64,000 nt of DNA from Endozoicomonas gorgoniicola. GTDB taxonomy: Bacteria > Pseudomonadota > Gammaproteobacteria > Pseudomonadales > Endozoicomonadaceae. This document shows positions 49,100-58,457 of this stretch, piece after piece; within the stretch, counting starts at the first letter, position 1, and every line of letters begins with the position of its first letter. Location: contig NZ_JAPFCC010000001.1 of assembly GCF_025562715.2 (NCBI RefSeq), forward strand, positions 5,100,001 through 5,164,000. Reading direction: 5' to 3'. The translations under genes were made by a program, and so were the position numbers. The notes under the pieces were generated by a model. It was given only the letters and a program-made list of their open reading frames with translations, made no database searches and was not told the DNA's origin.

Positions 49100-50932
49100 T
49101 CAGGTTTCCCGAATGCCCAGCTTTTTCAGAGAGGTCAGAGGGCGAGTCCATGGATGCAGGACTCGGACAGCATCCTGCATTACCGGTGATTTTATGATCG
49201 ACAACGCTTCACTGCTACTGTTGAACTGTCCCTGTAACAGTACATACCAGTCTTTCTGGTTACGCCGGTAATGGACCGTGACCGCAGAAGCCAGTTCAGG
49301 AAAGCGCTGTTTCATTTTTTTAATGGACTCTGGCTTGTTGGCTGCAAACCACTGAATGGTATAACTGCCATCTGAATTCTGCAGAAGACTGGTTGGACGA
49401 CTTTTGTGAGGCAGCACAGGGGGTGCTGATGGCTGTCTGGACAAGCGTGAACGTTGCTGGGAAGCCGTGATACGTTGATCCTGATGGGCAGGTTTACTCT
49501 GTGCCGCCAGTTGCCGCAGTTTATCTACCGGGCGAACCCTTGGATAAAGCCTGGTCGCTATGCGGGCATAGGCTGGTTGCTCCAGCGCTCGTTTTGCCAT
49601 CGCCAGGTTGTCATAAGCAGGGCTGACCAGCACATACCAGTTGCGACCACGTTTGCGGTACGGAATGACCTGGGCGTCTTCCAGATAAGGAAAACGCTGT
49701 TTAGTCCGTTCGAGCGTTTCCTTTTTACTGCTGGCTAACCATTGAATGGTGTAACTGCCCGGAGGCGCTTCCAGAACTCCTTCAGGTTCTTTCTCTCGTT
49801 GATATCGTCTTGACGACTGACGCTCAGTATTTCCTTTATAACCTCTCAGGTGTTCTGGTTTTTGCTGATTATATTGAATCTGCTGTTGGAACGGATTGAC
49901 GTTGTAGTCGTAGGGTTCAGGCTGTGAAGCCGTGTTGTAACCTGGAACTTTATAGGAATAATCTGACGTCTGTTCCATGCTTGGATAGGCTGGCGCAATA
50001 CTGGCAAACATGGTTTCGGCTGGCTGGCGAGAGCCAACCGGTATGTTGTACTGGCTTGCCAGGACTGGTTGTTCCGGAATTGGGTCAGGGGTATCCGGGC
50101 GGATGAGATCGAGTTTCTGGATACTGGCGACTGAGCGTGTCCAGGGATACAGCTTGTTAATCATGCCGGATCGGGGAGCTGCCTGCAGCGCTTCGTTTGC
50201 AGTACTCCTGTCGTTGAACGGACCATCAAGAAGTACGTACCACTCTTTACCATTTCGACGATATTGAACAATAGCCGCTGTTTGCAGAACAGGGTAATAA
50301 CTCTGTAACTCCCTGAGAGGTTTTGGGGTATGTGCAGCCAGCCATTGCAGCACGTAGCTGCCATGAGGGGCATTCAGCAGGCGGTTCAGGTTCTGGCTTT
50401 CTGTTTCCGCAACGGTTACAGGTTGTCTGGGGTAAAACGGTTCCAGCGGCAGTCTGGTAACAGGAGACTCCCGGTATTGTCTTGCCGGTGGTTGAGGATC
50501 GTCTGGTACAGACTGATAGAGGGCCTGGTAAGGATCACGAAAACTGTCGTCTGAAGAGGAAGGGTAAGCCAGATTGTATTGCTGCTGTGGTGGGTACTGG
50601 CTGCCTTCCGGAGCTGTCGGGTACTTTCCATTAGTCGGGTACTTTCCATTAGCAGATGGATAGTCATCTGATCGATAGTCTTCACGGGCTTGTGCAGGCT
50701 GATATTTTCTTTGTCTGGCAACCTCTTCGAGAGGCTGGCTGTAGTCACTGGTTGCATCTTTTCGACACAGCCAGTCGTTGTTGGCATTGGATTTACAGTC
50801 CCAGGATGAACTCAGGGCAAGGGGTTTTGGAGGCAACAGTAACGCCTCCGCCACAGGGGCAGACAGGGGTGCAAGCGCAGCCACGACTGAAAGACTGAGT
50901 GGTTTACAGGTAAACAGCACTCGACCAGGCAT
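49100..50932 (-). CDS. exported protein with three SPOR-like repeats
   Basis: 610 residues with an N-terminal signal/anchor (about 8-30). Three homologous repeats of about 83 residues (roughly 190-273, 391-475 and 525-608) each start GSYTIQWLA and include ALxxYRRNGKxWYVLLxGxF and KLYPWTRxVxSLxKL. They resemble SPOR domains, which bind denuded septal peptidoglycan; DamX-type proteins usually have one. Linkers are Pro/Gln/Tyr-rich. An 18-bp tandem duplication (50616-50651) doubles NGKYPT. Role in division or cell wall is inferred. Confidence 0.75.
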   Translation of the reverse strand: MPGRVLFTCKPLSLSVVAALAPLSAPVAEALLLPPKPLALSSSWDCKSNANNDWLCRKDATSDYSQPLEEVARQRKYQPAQAREDYRSDDYPSANGKYPTNGKYPTAPEGSQYPPQQQYNLAYPSSSDDSFRDPYQALYQSVPDDPQPPARQYRESPVTRLPLEPFYPRQPVTVAETESQNLNRLLNAPHGSYVLQWLAAHTPKPLRELQSYYPVLQTAAIVQYRRNGKEWYVLLDGPFNDRSTANEALQAAPRSGMINKLYPWTRSVASIQKLDLIRPDTPDPIPEQPVLASQYNIPVGSRQPAETMFASIAPAYPSMEQTSDYSYKVPGYNTASQPEPYDYNVNPFQQQIQYNQQKPEHLRGYKGNTERQSSRRYQREKEPEGVLEAPPGSYTIQWLASSKKETLERTKQRFPYLEDAQVIPYRKRGRNWYVLVSPAYDNLAMAKRALEQPAYARIATRLYPRVRPVDKLRQLAAQSKPAHQDQRITASQQRSRLSRQPSAPPVLPHKSRPTSLLQNSDGSYTIQWFAANKPESIKKMKQRFPELASAVTVHYRRNQKDWYVLLQGQFNSSSEALSIIKSPVMQDAVRVLHPWTRPLTSLKKLGIRET

Positions 50933-51166
50933 GAGCCAGATCCTTCTGATTCATTACCTTTAACAGAACAGATTTGAAAATGGAATGCAACAGTTGTGTG
51001 TGAATTATTTTTATCACACAAGATGTTGTGAGTCAGGCGAAAAGCCCCGGCCAGGTAAACAAGGCTATATTTTCTGGTTACTTATTAAGGCAGTCCAGAG
51101 TCAGCTTTTTTTTGGTAGCCATTTAAGCAGCTATTATGTTTAAGGTTTTTTGGTGAGGATTTTGTC

Positions 51167-51955
51167 ATGTGGACTCTCAGGAAAGTTCCGGGCGCAACGG
51201 TTGTTTCTCTGCTTGCCAGCTTGCTGGCAACTGGAAGTCTTTTATTTACTCCTGAGACGAGTGCGATGGATACTGACTGTTTTCCGGTGCTGGATGAAAA
51301 ACAACCTCAGTATGTGGTGGCCTATGGGCAATATATGCTTGAAAACCTTAGAGAACAAAAAATTAAGAATATACTTGAAAGCCTTAGAGAACAAAAAATT
51401 AAGAAAAAGTACAACAGTCAGCTTCCTGTGTGGATCAGCGGTTATCAGCGTGGCTGGATGACCCGCATAAAAGATGAAGGCAAGTACACGACGCTTGGTG
51501 TTGCCCCTGAAGCCGGAAAATTGTTGAACGGCATTCTGGTCGAGGTGAGTCCCGGTATCATCAATACCCATGACAGAACCGAACGAAGAATGTGCAGAAC
51601 CCGTCTGGACCGTAAAAGCATCTCATCGATGACCGGGCAGGTGATTCCTTCAAAAGGCGACTTCTGGATCTATACAACTAAAAAGGCGTCCAGACTTCAG
51701 CCAGCGGGTAAGTTCCCGATTCTGATGTCAGAGGTGGATGAGTTTTTGACCGCTTGCATTGAACAGGCTGAACAGTTCAACCTGACTAACTTCCCTGAAC
51801 AGTGTATTGATACCACTGATTTCTGGTCTAAACACTGGACAAATGACCGCGAACGTCCTTTAACTGGCAGGCTGGTACAGGTAAAGCGCAAAAAGGTGGA
51901 CAGCCTGTTAAGCAAGCTCAAGGGCGGACTGTATGAAAACGTGCGGGCTGAATGA
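51167..51955 (+). CDS. exported gamma-glutamylcyclotransferase-like (GGCT/AIG2) protein
   Basis: 262 residues with a signal peptide (about 1-33, cleavage near TSA-M). The core PVWISGYQRGWMTRIK ... YTTLGVAPEAGKLLNGILVEVSP ... HDRTERRMCR matches the order and spacing of GGCT-fold proteins (GYxRGW, TLGLxPxxGxxVxGVLFEV, LDxRExxYxR). Such enzymes cleave gamma-glutamyl peptides; export is unusual. A 36-bp tandem repeat (51338-51409) doubles the unit LRExKIK near residue 60. Start ATG 51167 behind GAGG. Function remains inference. Confidence 0.65.
   Translation: MWTLRKVPGATVVSLLASLLATGSLLFTPETSAMDTDCFPVLDEKQPQYVVAYGQYMLENLREQKIKNILESLREQKIKKKYNSQLPVWISGYQRGWMTRIKDEGKYTTLGVAPEAGKLLNGILVEVSPGIINTHDRTERRMCRTRLDRKSISSMTGQVIPSKGDFWIYTTKKASRLQPAGKFPILMSEVDEFLTACIEQAEQFNLTNFPEQCIDTTDFWSKHWTNDRERPLTGRLVQVKRKKVDSLLSKLKGGLYENVRAE
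51338..51409 (+). repeat. 36-bp in-frame tandem duplication
   Basis: Two 36-bp units (51338-51373 and 51374-51409), near-identical, adding 12 codons to the exported GGCT-like protein in a Lys/Glu-rich helix before the enzyme core. Confidence 0.9.
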
Positions 51956-52156
51956 TAACAGGCCTGGAGAAAGCTCTGAGGAAAAGATAGTTTTGGCTGC
52001 CTGTTTTCGGTGAAGGGCTTAATGCCTATAATGATCAGGCCTCTGCTATAGGCTTCAATATAAAATCAAGCAAAACAAAAAAGATTCAGCCCTGCATAAA
52101 CAGACAGCTATAAAAACAGATAGATAAAGAAACAAGAACCGGAACCGGAGTTTTTA

Positions 52157-52750
52157 ATGTCAAAGCGTAAAGCTAGTGTAGAGCGGAATACACTGGAAAC
52201 CAAAATCAGGGTTGATATCAATCTCGATGGTACAGGCAAAGGTCAGTTTGATACTGGTGTACCGTTTCTGGAACACATGATGGATCAGATTGCCCGTCAT
52301 GGCATGGTCGACCTCGATATAAAAGCCGATGGTGATAATCACATCGATGACCATCATACCGTTGAAGACATAGGCATTACCCTTGGGCAGGCATTTACCA
52401 AAGCGATTGGCGATAAAAAAGGGATTACCCGTTATGGGCACGCTTATGTACCGCTGGATGAAGCGCTTTCCAGGGTTGTGATCGATTTTTCAGGTCGTCC
52501 CGGCCTTGAGTACAATATTGATTTTACCCGCGCCCATATTGGTCAGTTTGATGTTGATCTGTTCTATGAGTTTTTTCAGGGCTTTGTGAACCACGCCAAT
52601 GTTACCCTGCATATCGACAACCTCCGTGGGCGTAATTCTCACCATCAGATTGAGACCGTATTCAAAGCGTTTGGGCGGGCTTTGCGCATGGCTCTGACGC
52701 TTGATCCCCGTATGTCCGGGCAGATGCCTTCGACCAAAGGTTCGCTGTAA
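52157..52750 (+). CDS. hisB: imidazoleglycerol-phosphate dehydratase HisB
   Basis: 197 residues, monofunctional dehydratase. Metal-binding signatures DGDNHIDDHHTVEDIGI and LRGRNSHHQIETVFKAFGRA are both intact, as is FLEHMMDQIARHG. Catalyses the sixth... dehydration step of histidine synthesis to imidazole-acetol phosphate. First gene of a his operon; hisH starts 3 bp after its stop. Start ATG 52157 with GGAG upstream. Confidence 0.97.
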   Translation: MSKRKASVERNTLETKIRVDINLDGTGKGQFDTGVPFLEHMMDQIARHGMVDLDIKADGDNHIDDHHTVEDIGITLGQAFTKAIGDKKGITRYGHAYVPLDEALSRVVIDFSGRPGLEYNIDFTRAHIGQFDVDLFYEFFQGFVNHANVTLHIDNLRGRNSHHQIETVFKAFGRALRMALTLDPRMSGQMPSTKGSL

Positions 52751-52753
52751 ACC

Positions 52754-53398
52754 ATGAAAACAGTGGCTGTTATCGATTATGGAATGGGAAATCTGCACTC
52801 AGCCAGCAAAGCTCTCGAGCATGTTGCAGGCAGAGATACCAGAGTCGTTGTTACCTGTGATCCTAAAATCGTCCTGCAGGCTGACCGTGTTGTCTTGCCG
52901 GGCGTTGGTGCTATTCGCGACTGTATGTCAGAAATACGGCATAAAGGTGTAGACGACGTTGTCAGGGAAGTGGTGGCTTCGGAACGACCGCTGCTGGGTA
53001 TTTGCGTGGGTATGCAGGTGATGCTGGATCATAGTGAAGAAAACGGTGGCGTTGAATGTCTGGGGGTGATGTCAGGCAACGTGAAGTTTTTTGGGCGTGA
53101 CTTAAAAAGCCCGGCGGGTGATAAACTGAAGGTTCCCCACATGGGATGGAGCAGGGTCGATCAACATCAGCCTCATGCCTTGTGGGAGGGCATAGAAAAC
53201 AACGAACGGTTTTATTTTGTCCACAGCTACCATGCTCATGCCGTTGACGATGAGGTGGCGGTGGGTCGTTGTGACTACGGTGTAAACTTTGATGTTGCAC
53301 TGGCAAGAGATGCCATTTTTGCCGTGCAGTTTCACCCGGAAAAAAGTGCTGCCAGTGGTTTGAAGCTGCTGGAAAACTTTTTACAGTGGACTCCCTGA
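52754..53398 (+). CDS. hisH: imidazole glycerol phosphate synthase glutaminase subunit HisH
   Basis: 214 residues, class-I glutamine amidotransferase. Nucleophile Cys in LLGICVGMQVMLDHSEE, and the His/Glu pair in VQFHPEKSAASG. Supplies ammonia to HisF. It is 3 bp after hisB and 17 bp before the DUF4870 gene. Confidence 0.97.
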   Translation: MKTVAVIDYGMGNLHSASKALEHVAGRDTRVVVTCDPKIVLQADRVVLPGVGAIRDCMSEIRHKGVDDVVREVVASERPLLGICVGMQVMLDHSEENGGVECLGVMSGNVKFFGRDLKSPAGDKLKVPHMGWSRVDQHQPHALWEGIENNERFYFVHSYHAHAVDDEVAVGRCDYGVNFDVALARDAIFAVQFHPEKSAASGLKLLENFLQWTP

Positions 53399-53415
53399 AC
53401 GGTTTTTTTTGAAAA

Positions 53416-53802
53416 ATGGATGAATGGCCTCCCATGAGGGATCTGGACCCACCTCCGGGCCGGGATGAAAAGAACATAGCCATGCTGGCACACCTGTTGC
53501 CATTGCTGGGTTTTCTGATTCCGGGCATGAACATTGTTGTGCCGTTGCTGATTTGGCTGACCAAGCGTAATGAGTCAGCTTTTCTGGACCACCATGGCAG
53601 AGAGGCACTGAACTTTCAGATATCCCTGACCTTGCTGGCTGCGATATGGCTTGCCCTGAAGCTGATCATTGTCGGACTGCTTTTTCTGCCCCTTGTGCCG
53701 GTAGTAGTCATCCTGGCATTGATATTAATGATTCGTGCTGGCCTGAAGGCCAGTGGTGGGAAATATTACCAGTACCCGTTCTGTGTACGGTTTGTGAATT
53801 AA
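53416..53802 (+). CDS. DUF4870-family membrane protein
   Basis: 128 residues with an N-terminal acidic/proline stretch and three membrane segments. MLAHLLPLLGFLIPGMNIVVPLLIWLTK and DHHGREALNFQIS are the DUF4870 (Tic20-like) hallmarks. Function unknown. It stands between hisH and hisF, where hisA normally lies, with gaps of 17 and 16 bp, so it is part of the his transcript. Confidence 0.88.
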   Translation: MDEWPPMRDLDPPPGRDEKNIAMLAHLLPLLGFLIPGMNIVVPLLIWLTKRNESAFLDHHGREALNFQISLTLLAAIWLALKLIIVGLLFLPLVPVVVILALILMIRAGLKASGGKYYQYPFCVRFVN

Positions 53803-53818
53803 TAACTGAAGGCTGTGT

Positions 53819-54592
53819 ATGGGTTTAGCAAAAAGAATAATTCCCTGTCTTGATGTTGAAAACGGTCGGGTAGTAAAGGGTGTTCAGTTTGTGGATATCC
53901 GCGATGCCGGAGACCCGGTGGAAGTCGCTCGCCGTTATAACGATGAAGGGGCTGATGAAATCACGTTTCTGGACATTACTGCCACCCATGAAGGACGTGA
54001 TACAACGGTTCATACCGTGGAACGAATGGCCAGCGAAGTGTTTATTCCCCTGACGGTCGGTGGTGGTATTCGCAAGGTGGAAGACATTCGTATCATGCTC
54101 AATGCCGGAGCTGACAAAGTCAGCATTAATACGGCAGCTGTCTTTAACCCGGCGTTTGTTCAGGAAGCCGCCGGGCGTTTTGGGTCGCAATGCATCGTGG
54201 TAGCGATAGATGCCAAGAAAGTGAGTCAGCCCGGCGAAGAAGATCGCTGGGAAATTTTTACCCATGGTGGTCGCAAGCCTACAGGATTCGATGCGGTTGA
54301 GTGGGCGATAAAAATGGAGCAGTTGGGAGCCGGTGAAATCATGCTCACCAGCATGGATCAGGACGGTGTGAGGAGTGGTTATGACCTTGGGGTCACCCGG
54401 GCTATTTCCGAAGCACTGTCGATTCCGGTTATTGCTTCAGGTGGAGCAGGGAACCTGGATCATCTGGTGGATGGCATTCAAAAAGGTAAGGCGGATGCGG
54501 TTCTGGCGGCGAGTATTTTTCACTTTGGGGAATACTCGATTCCTGAAGCCAAGCAATACATGGCAGAACGTGGTATTGAAATGAGGCTGTAA
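53819..54592 (+). CDS. hisF: imidazole glycerol phosphate synthase cyclase subunit HisF
   Basis: 257 residues, (beta-alpha)8 barrel. Catalytic Asp in IPCLDVENGRVVKGVQF and in LTSMDQDGVRSGYD; phosphate loops VGGGIR and ASGGAGN. Forms IGP and AICAR with HisH. Last gene of the operon before a strong terminator. Confidence 0.98.
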   Translation: MGLAKRIIPCLDVENGRVVKGVQFVDIRDAGDPVEVARRYNDEGADEITFLDITATHEGRDTTVHTVERMASEVFIPLTVGGGIRKVEDIRIMLNAGADKVSINTAAVFNPAFVQEAAGRFGSQCIVVAIDAKKVSQPGEEDRWEIFTHGGRKPTGFDAVEWAIKMEQLGAGEIMLTSMDQDGVRSGYDLGVTRAISEALSIPVIASGGAGNLDHLVDGIQKGKADAVLAASIFHFGEYSIPEAKQYMAERGIEMRL

Positions 54593-54604
54593 TGGTTCAT
54601 TAAG

Positions 54605-54641
54605 AAAATGCTCCCACGGTTTGCATGGGAGCATTTTTTTC
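54605..54641. terminator. bidirectional terminator between hisF and nfsA
   Basis: Twelve-bp stem AAAATGCTCCCA / TGGGAGCATTTT with a 9-nt loop; T-runs in both directions serve the convergent hisF and nitroreductase genes. Confidence 0.92.
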
Positions 54642-54649
54642 AAACCGCT

Positions 54650-55387
54650 TTAACGCATTTTGAAGCCTTTGCTGGCTAGAAACGCTTTCATATGTGGGCG
54701 CGACTCTTTTCCGAGAAGAGCCGACATATCCTGACTCCATACCCGATCCAGCTTACCTTTGGTTCGCTGGTGGTAATAGTCACGCATGGTTTCATCGTAT
54801 TCGGCCAGAAGCTGTTCATCCACAGGCTGATATTCTTCTTCCATTAACACCATATCAACAGGCAGGCGGGGCTTAAGCTCCGGGTTCTGATCCGGATAGC
54901 CCAGACACAGGCCAAATACCGGATAAACATTCTGTGGAAGATTAATCAGTTCACTGACTTTTGCCGGATTGTTGCGAATGCCACCAATGTAACAGATGCC
55001 CAGTCCTTCAGACTCTGCCGCCACCACGACATTCTGGGCAAACAGGGCCACATCAATCGTTGCGATCATGAAATGCTCGGTCATACCGTCAGCCAGTTGC
55101 TGACCTTCTTTTTCGCAGCAGACGGCTGAACGGTTAAGGTCGGCACAGAACACCAGAAACTCAGCGGCACTGGCAACATAAGGCTGCCCACTGGCCAGTT
55201 CCGCCATGGCTTCACGGGTTTGTGGATTGCGTATACGAATAACACTGACACCCTGGAGGTTGCTGGAGGTGGCGGCACTTTGTCCGGCGCGGATCAGCTG
55301 GAGTAACAAAGCGTTGTCAATTGGCTGGTCGGTAAACTTGCGAATTGAACGATGCGACTGCAATAACTCGATAACGGATCGGTTCAT
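54650..55387 (-). CDS. nfsA: NADPH-dependent nitroreductase (NfsA/FRP type)
   Basis: 245 residues, normal NfsA length. FMN-binding pattern SHRSIRKFTDQPI near the start, AAESEGLGICYIGGIRNNP in the middle and VFGLCLGYPDQNPELKPRLP near 165. Two-electron reduction of nitro compounds, quinones or flavins. ATGA overlap of 4 bp with smp upstream indicates coupling. Confidence 0.92.
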   Translation of the reverse strand: MNRSVIELLQSHRSIRKFTDQPIDNALLLQLIRAGQSAATSSNLQGVSVIRIRNPQTREAMAELASGQPYVASAAEFLVFCADLNRSAVCCEKEGQQLADGMTEHFMIATIDVALFAQNVVVAAESEGLGICYIGGIRNNPAKVSELINLPQNVYPVFGLCLGYPDQNPELKPRLPVDMVLMEEEYQPVDEQLLAEYDETMRDYYHQRTKGKLDRVWSQDMSALLGKESRPHMKAFLASKGFKMR

Positions 55388-56679
55388 ACTGATTCTCTTT
55401 CCAGTTCCCTGCTCAGGTTATAAGCCTGTTGATTGATCTTTTTTTTCTGTTCTTCGGCAATACCCGTTATTTGAACAATGTCTTCTGCATGCCCAGAGGC
55501 GCTGAACTCTGCCAGCTCCGTTGGCAGCCAGCTTAACTGCTCCTTCAACATATTCAAACCCTCTTCTCCCGGCAAGCTGGCAAGCATTAATGCGTTACCT
55601 GCGGCACTGTCTACCTCGCTGGGAGACTCGTCTCCGGGAAAATCCGGAATATCATCGCTGACACAAAGCCCGATACCCACCTGAATTTTGACAATGGCGT
55701 TCTCGCCAATGACCCGGCTGACCGATTCAATTAACAGGCAGCAGCTCAGGGCATCCTGTGTAAACTCGCTGCTGTCGAAACTGGAAAACCGGATATAGGC
55801 ATTACCTTCGGGGGTGTAGCTTATTTCACCGTTATAAAGGCTGGCAGCCTGTTCGATAGCGAAGGTGTGAGTATGAAGAATATCCATCATGTCCTGATGG
55901 GAAATCAACTGGCGTAACCGTGGCAGGTTTTTGTTACGTATACAGACGACCACAGACGTTTCATCCTGCTCAGCTTCCGGCTCTTCATCTTCTGACTGAC
56001 TGTTAGCCAGTTTTTCAGTGAGCTGCTGTTCCACAAAGTGTGCAAGCTGGTTCAGTTCATTACCGGATTTATCCCGGTTAACAAGCGGAGTTTGCAATAA
56101 GCTTCTTAACTGACGTAATACCAGTTCAAGCCTGCTGCTCAGCGTTGTGGCGTAGATTTGCAGAAAAATCAGTGCAGCAACCAGCAGGATAAGGCTGACG
56201 GCAGTAATCACCACTAACGCATCGCGGGCGTTTTTGGTCAACAGGGCTTCGTCCAGCTGCAGGCGTACATAACCGGCAATAACATCCTGATAGTGTATGG
56301 GCGATGCATAGGTTTGTCCGGAAACCGTCGTGGAATCTTCACTTTCTGAACTGGCAATTTTGCGATTATCAATGCTGTAAATCGCAGCCCTGGCAACGTA
56401 AGGCGTCTGTACCAGCTGATTAAGAAGAACACTCAGGCTCAAACGGTCTCCGGTGACCAGCATGTCGGTGGCGGCACTGGCTGTTTGCTGACTCAGTAAA
56501 ACGCCAATGGTGTCAGACTGATGCTGGCTGGCAGAGTTCATTTCTGAACGGATAATCATGCCGCTGCTGCCGATCACGGCAATAAAAAACAGGCTGAAAA
56601 TCAGCAGCAACTGGTTTCGTATCGACAGCGAATACAATCGATCGGTGATGTGTTTGATGAACTTAATCGGCGATTGCAA
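55384..56679 (-). CDS. smp: Smp/YtjB (AhpA)-type membrane protein
   Basis: 431 residues with two membrane helices (about 20-42 and 155-180) framing a periplasmic region that resembles a sensor loop. The cytosolic part has a HAMP-like stretch (TTLSSRLELVLRQLRSLL) and an Asp/Glu-rich linker. The rest, with a run of about 180 residues, loosely recalls a degraded nucleotide-cyclase fold. Divergent from serB, exactly as smp/ytjB lies in enterobacteria; this supports the name. No enzymatic motif. Confidence 0.75.
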   Translation of the reverse strand: MQSPIKFIKHITDRLYSLSIRNQLLLIFSLFFIAVIGSSGMIIRSEMNSASQHQSDTIGVLLSQQTASAATDMLVTGDRLSLSVLLNQLVQTPYVARAAIYSIDNRKIASSESEDSTTVSGQTYASPIHYQDVIAGYVRLQLDEALLTKNARDALVVITAVSLILLVAALIFLQIYATTLSSRLELVLRQLRSLLQTPLVNRDKSGNELNQLAHFVEQQLTEKLANSQSEDEEPEAEQDETSVVVCIRNKNLPRLRQLISHQDMMDILHTHTFAIEQAASLYNGEISYTPEGNAYIRFSSFDSSEFTQDALSCCLLIESVSRVIGENAIVKIQVGIGLCVSDDIPDFPGDESPSEVDSAAGNALMLASLPGEEGLNMLKEQLSWLPTELAEFSASGHAEDIVQITGIAEEQKKKINQQAYNLSRELERESV

Positions 56680-56867
56680 AGCCGAATCTCCTGATAATAA
56701 AGGCGAATTTACCTTCTATGATGACAGGCTGCCCGGAAGAATAAAGTGATGAGCTTCAATTTATGCTGCAAATAATTGCCATCAGCCGGTTTTGTATTGT
56801 CAGTTGCTTAACACTGCTGAGGAGTGGGTTACAATACTTGCAGATCAATAAAATTGTCGGATAAAAA

Positions 56868-58094
56868 GTGAGCGAAATACTGCTGATTAATGTCACCGGG
56901 CAGGATAAACCCGGGCTGACCTCTTCCATTACATCCATTATGGCTGACTATGGTCTGGAAATTCTGGATATTGGCCAGTCGGTTATTCATGACACATTGA
57001 CCTGGGGGATTCTGGTTCGTCTGCCTGAAGGAAAGGAAGCTGCACCGGTTATCAAAGAACTGATGTTCCATTTCCATGAACACAATCTGCAATTTAACTA
57101 TCAACCCGTTTCTGATGAAAACTATGAACACTGGGTCAGAGAGCAGGGGAAAAAGCGTTATATTCTGACGTTGTTGGCCCGGCATGTATCCGCTGAACAG
57201 ATTGCCAGAGTGTCGGGCATCACGGCAGAACACGGATTGAATATTGACGATATTCGTCGTCTTTCAGGGCGTCGTTCCCTGAAGCAGGAAGAACAGGGTA
57301 GCCTGTCCTCCTGTCTGCAGTTCTCTGTTCGTGGCATATCTCCTGATTTGGCTAAACTCCGTTCTGACTTTTTGCATATTTCGTCTGAGCTGGATGTCGA
57401 TGTTGCTTTTCAGGAAGACACGGTCTTTCGCCGGAACCGACGTCTGGTTGTGTTTGATATGGACTCAACCCTTATTGAGGCCGAAGTGATTGACCTGCTG
57501 GCCGACGCTGCCGGAGCCGGCGAAAAGGTGGCAGAAATAACAGAGCGTGCAATGCGGGGTGAACTTGATTTTAACGCCAGTTTCCGTGAACGCCTTGCCA
57601 TGTTGAAAGGGCTTGATGAGTCGGTGTTGCAGGACATCGCTGAAAAACTGCCAATGACAGAAGGGGCTGAGCGGCTGATCAAGAGCCTGAAGGCTCTCGG
57701 TTATCGAACTGCCATACTGTCTGGAGGATTTACCTACTTTGCCCGGCACCTGCAGGAGCAGTTGGGCATCGACTATGTGTATGCCAATGAACTGGATATT
57801 AAAGAGGGCAAAGTCACGGGCAAAGTGAAGGGCGATATTGTGAACGGTGAACGCAAAGCCAGCCTTTTGCAGCATATTGCCGTTAAAGAAGGCGTCGAAC
57901 TGGATCAGGTCATCGCTGTGGGCGATGGTGCCAATGACCTGCCCATGCTGAGTGTTGCAGGTCTTGGTATTGCCTTTCGTGCCAAGCCCCTGGTGCAGAA
58001 AAATGCCCGACAGTCTATTTCTACTCTGGGGCTGGACAGCATTCTTTACCTGTTGGGATTCAGCGAAAAGGACATGGAGTCTTTAAGCCGTTAG
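56868..58094 (+). CDS. serB: phosphoserine phosphatase SerB
   Basis: 408 residues from GTG 56868. N-terminal tandem ACT regions (about 1-90 and 98-180), then a HAD phosphatase: DMDST (nucleophile Asp197), SGGFTYFARHL (motif II), and VGDGANDLPMLSVAGLGIAF (motif IV). Final step of serine synthesis. The gap to smp holds the divergent promoters. Confidence 0.96.
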   Translation: MSEILLINVTGQDKPGLTSSITSIMADYGLEILDIGQSVIHDTLTWGILVRLPEGKEAAPVIKELMFHFHEHNLQFNYQPVSDENYEHWVREQGKKRYILTLLARHVSAEQIARVSGITAEHGLNIDDIRRLSGRRSLKQEEQGSLSSCLQFSVRGISPDLAKLRSDFLHISSELDVDVAFQEDTVFRRNRRLVVFDMDSTLIEAEVIDLLADAAGAGEKVAEITERAMRGELDFNASFRERLAMLKGLDESVLQDIAEKLPMTEGAERLIKSLKALGYRTAILSGGFTYFARHLQEQLGIDYVYANELDIKEGKVTGKVKGDIVNGERKASLLQHIAVKEGVELDQVIAVGDGANDLPMLSVAGLGIAFRAKPLVQKNARQSISTLGLDSILYLLGFSEKDMESLSR

Positions 58095-58446
58095 CGTCAT
58101 TGGTTCAGGAATTAAACTCAAACATCATGGCGTTTATTGGGGGGGCAGATAGTTACCATGAAGATAGTTACCATGAAGATAGTTACTATGAAGATAGTTA
58201 CCGGAACTAGCGGAAAGCCCCGTACTTTCACGGAAAGAAAAAATTACATTTCGGTAACCGTTTACTGAGGTATTTGATGGTTTATATCCGGGTGAAAACT
58301 TGGTCTCAAAACTTGATGGTAAGCCCGACATAGACTTTACTCACACTCGATTCAAAAGACTCATCCAGCCTGTTTTTACCGTCAAACTGCAATCCGCATT
58401 TCAAGATGCTGTTAAGCATTGCAAAACATTGTGAGTAAAGAACACT
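58095..58446. other. gene-poor stretch with tandem repeats
   Basis: 352 bp between serB and the next secreted protein. It holds a 15-bp tandem repeat (58148-58204) and a segment at 58388-58457 that recurs downstream. A 27-codon ORF (58127-58210) with repeats of DSYHE runs through the tandem array. There is no clear ribosome site, so I do not call a gene. Confidence 0.5.
58148..58204. repeat. 15-bp tandem repeat (about 3.8 units)
   Basis: Unit GATAGTTACCATGAA, three complete copies (the third with one change) and a 12-base partial fourth. The unit is a multiple of three, so every frame stays open through it. Confidence 0.95.
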
Positions 58447-58457
58447 ATGACGAACTC
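58388..58457 (+). repeat. duplicated gene-start region, copy A
   Basis: 70 bp spanning the ribosome-site area and first four codons of the gene at 58447. It matches 59671-59740 without gaps (about 80 percent by eye). Copy B leads into a 10-codon stub. Confidence 0.85.

Noticed and set aside
58134..58331. 65-codon minus-strand frame with NYLHG repeats
   Set aside because: Produced by the 15-bp tandem repeat; no start signals and equal openness in other frames.
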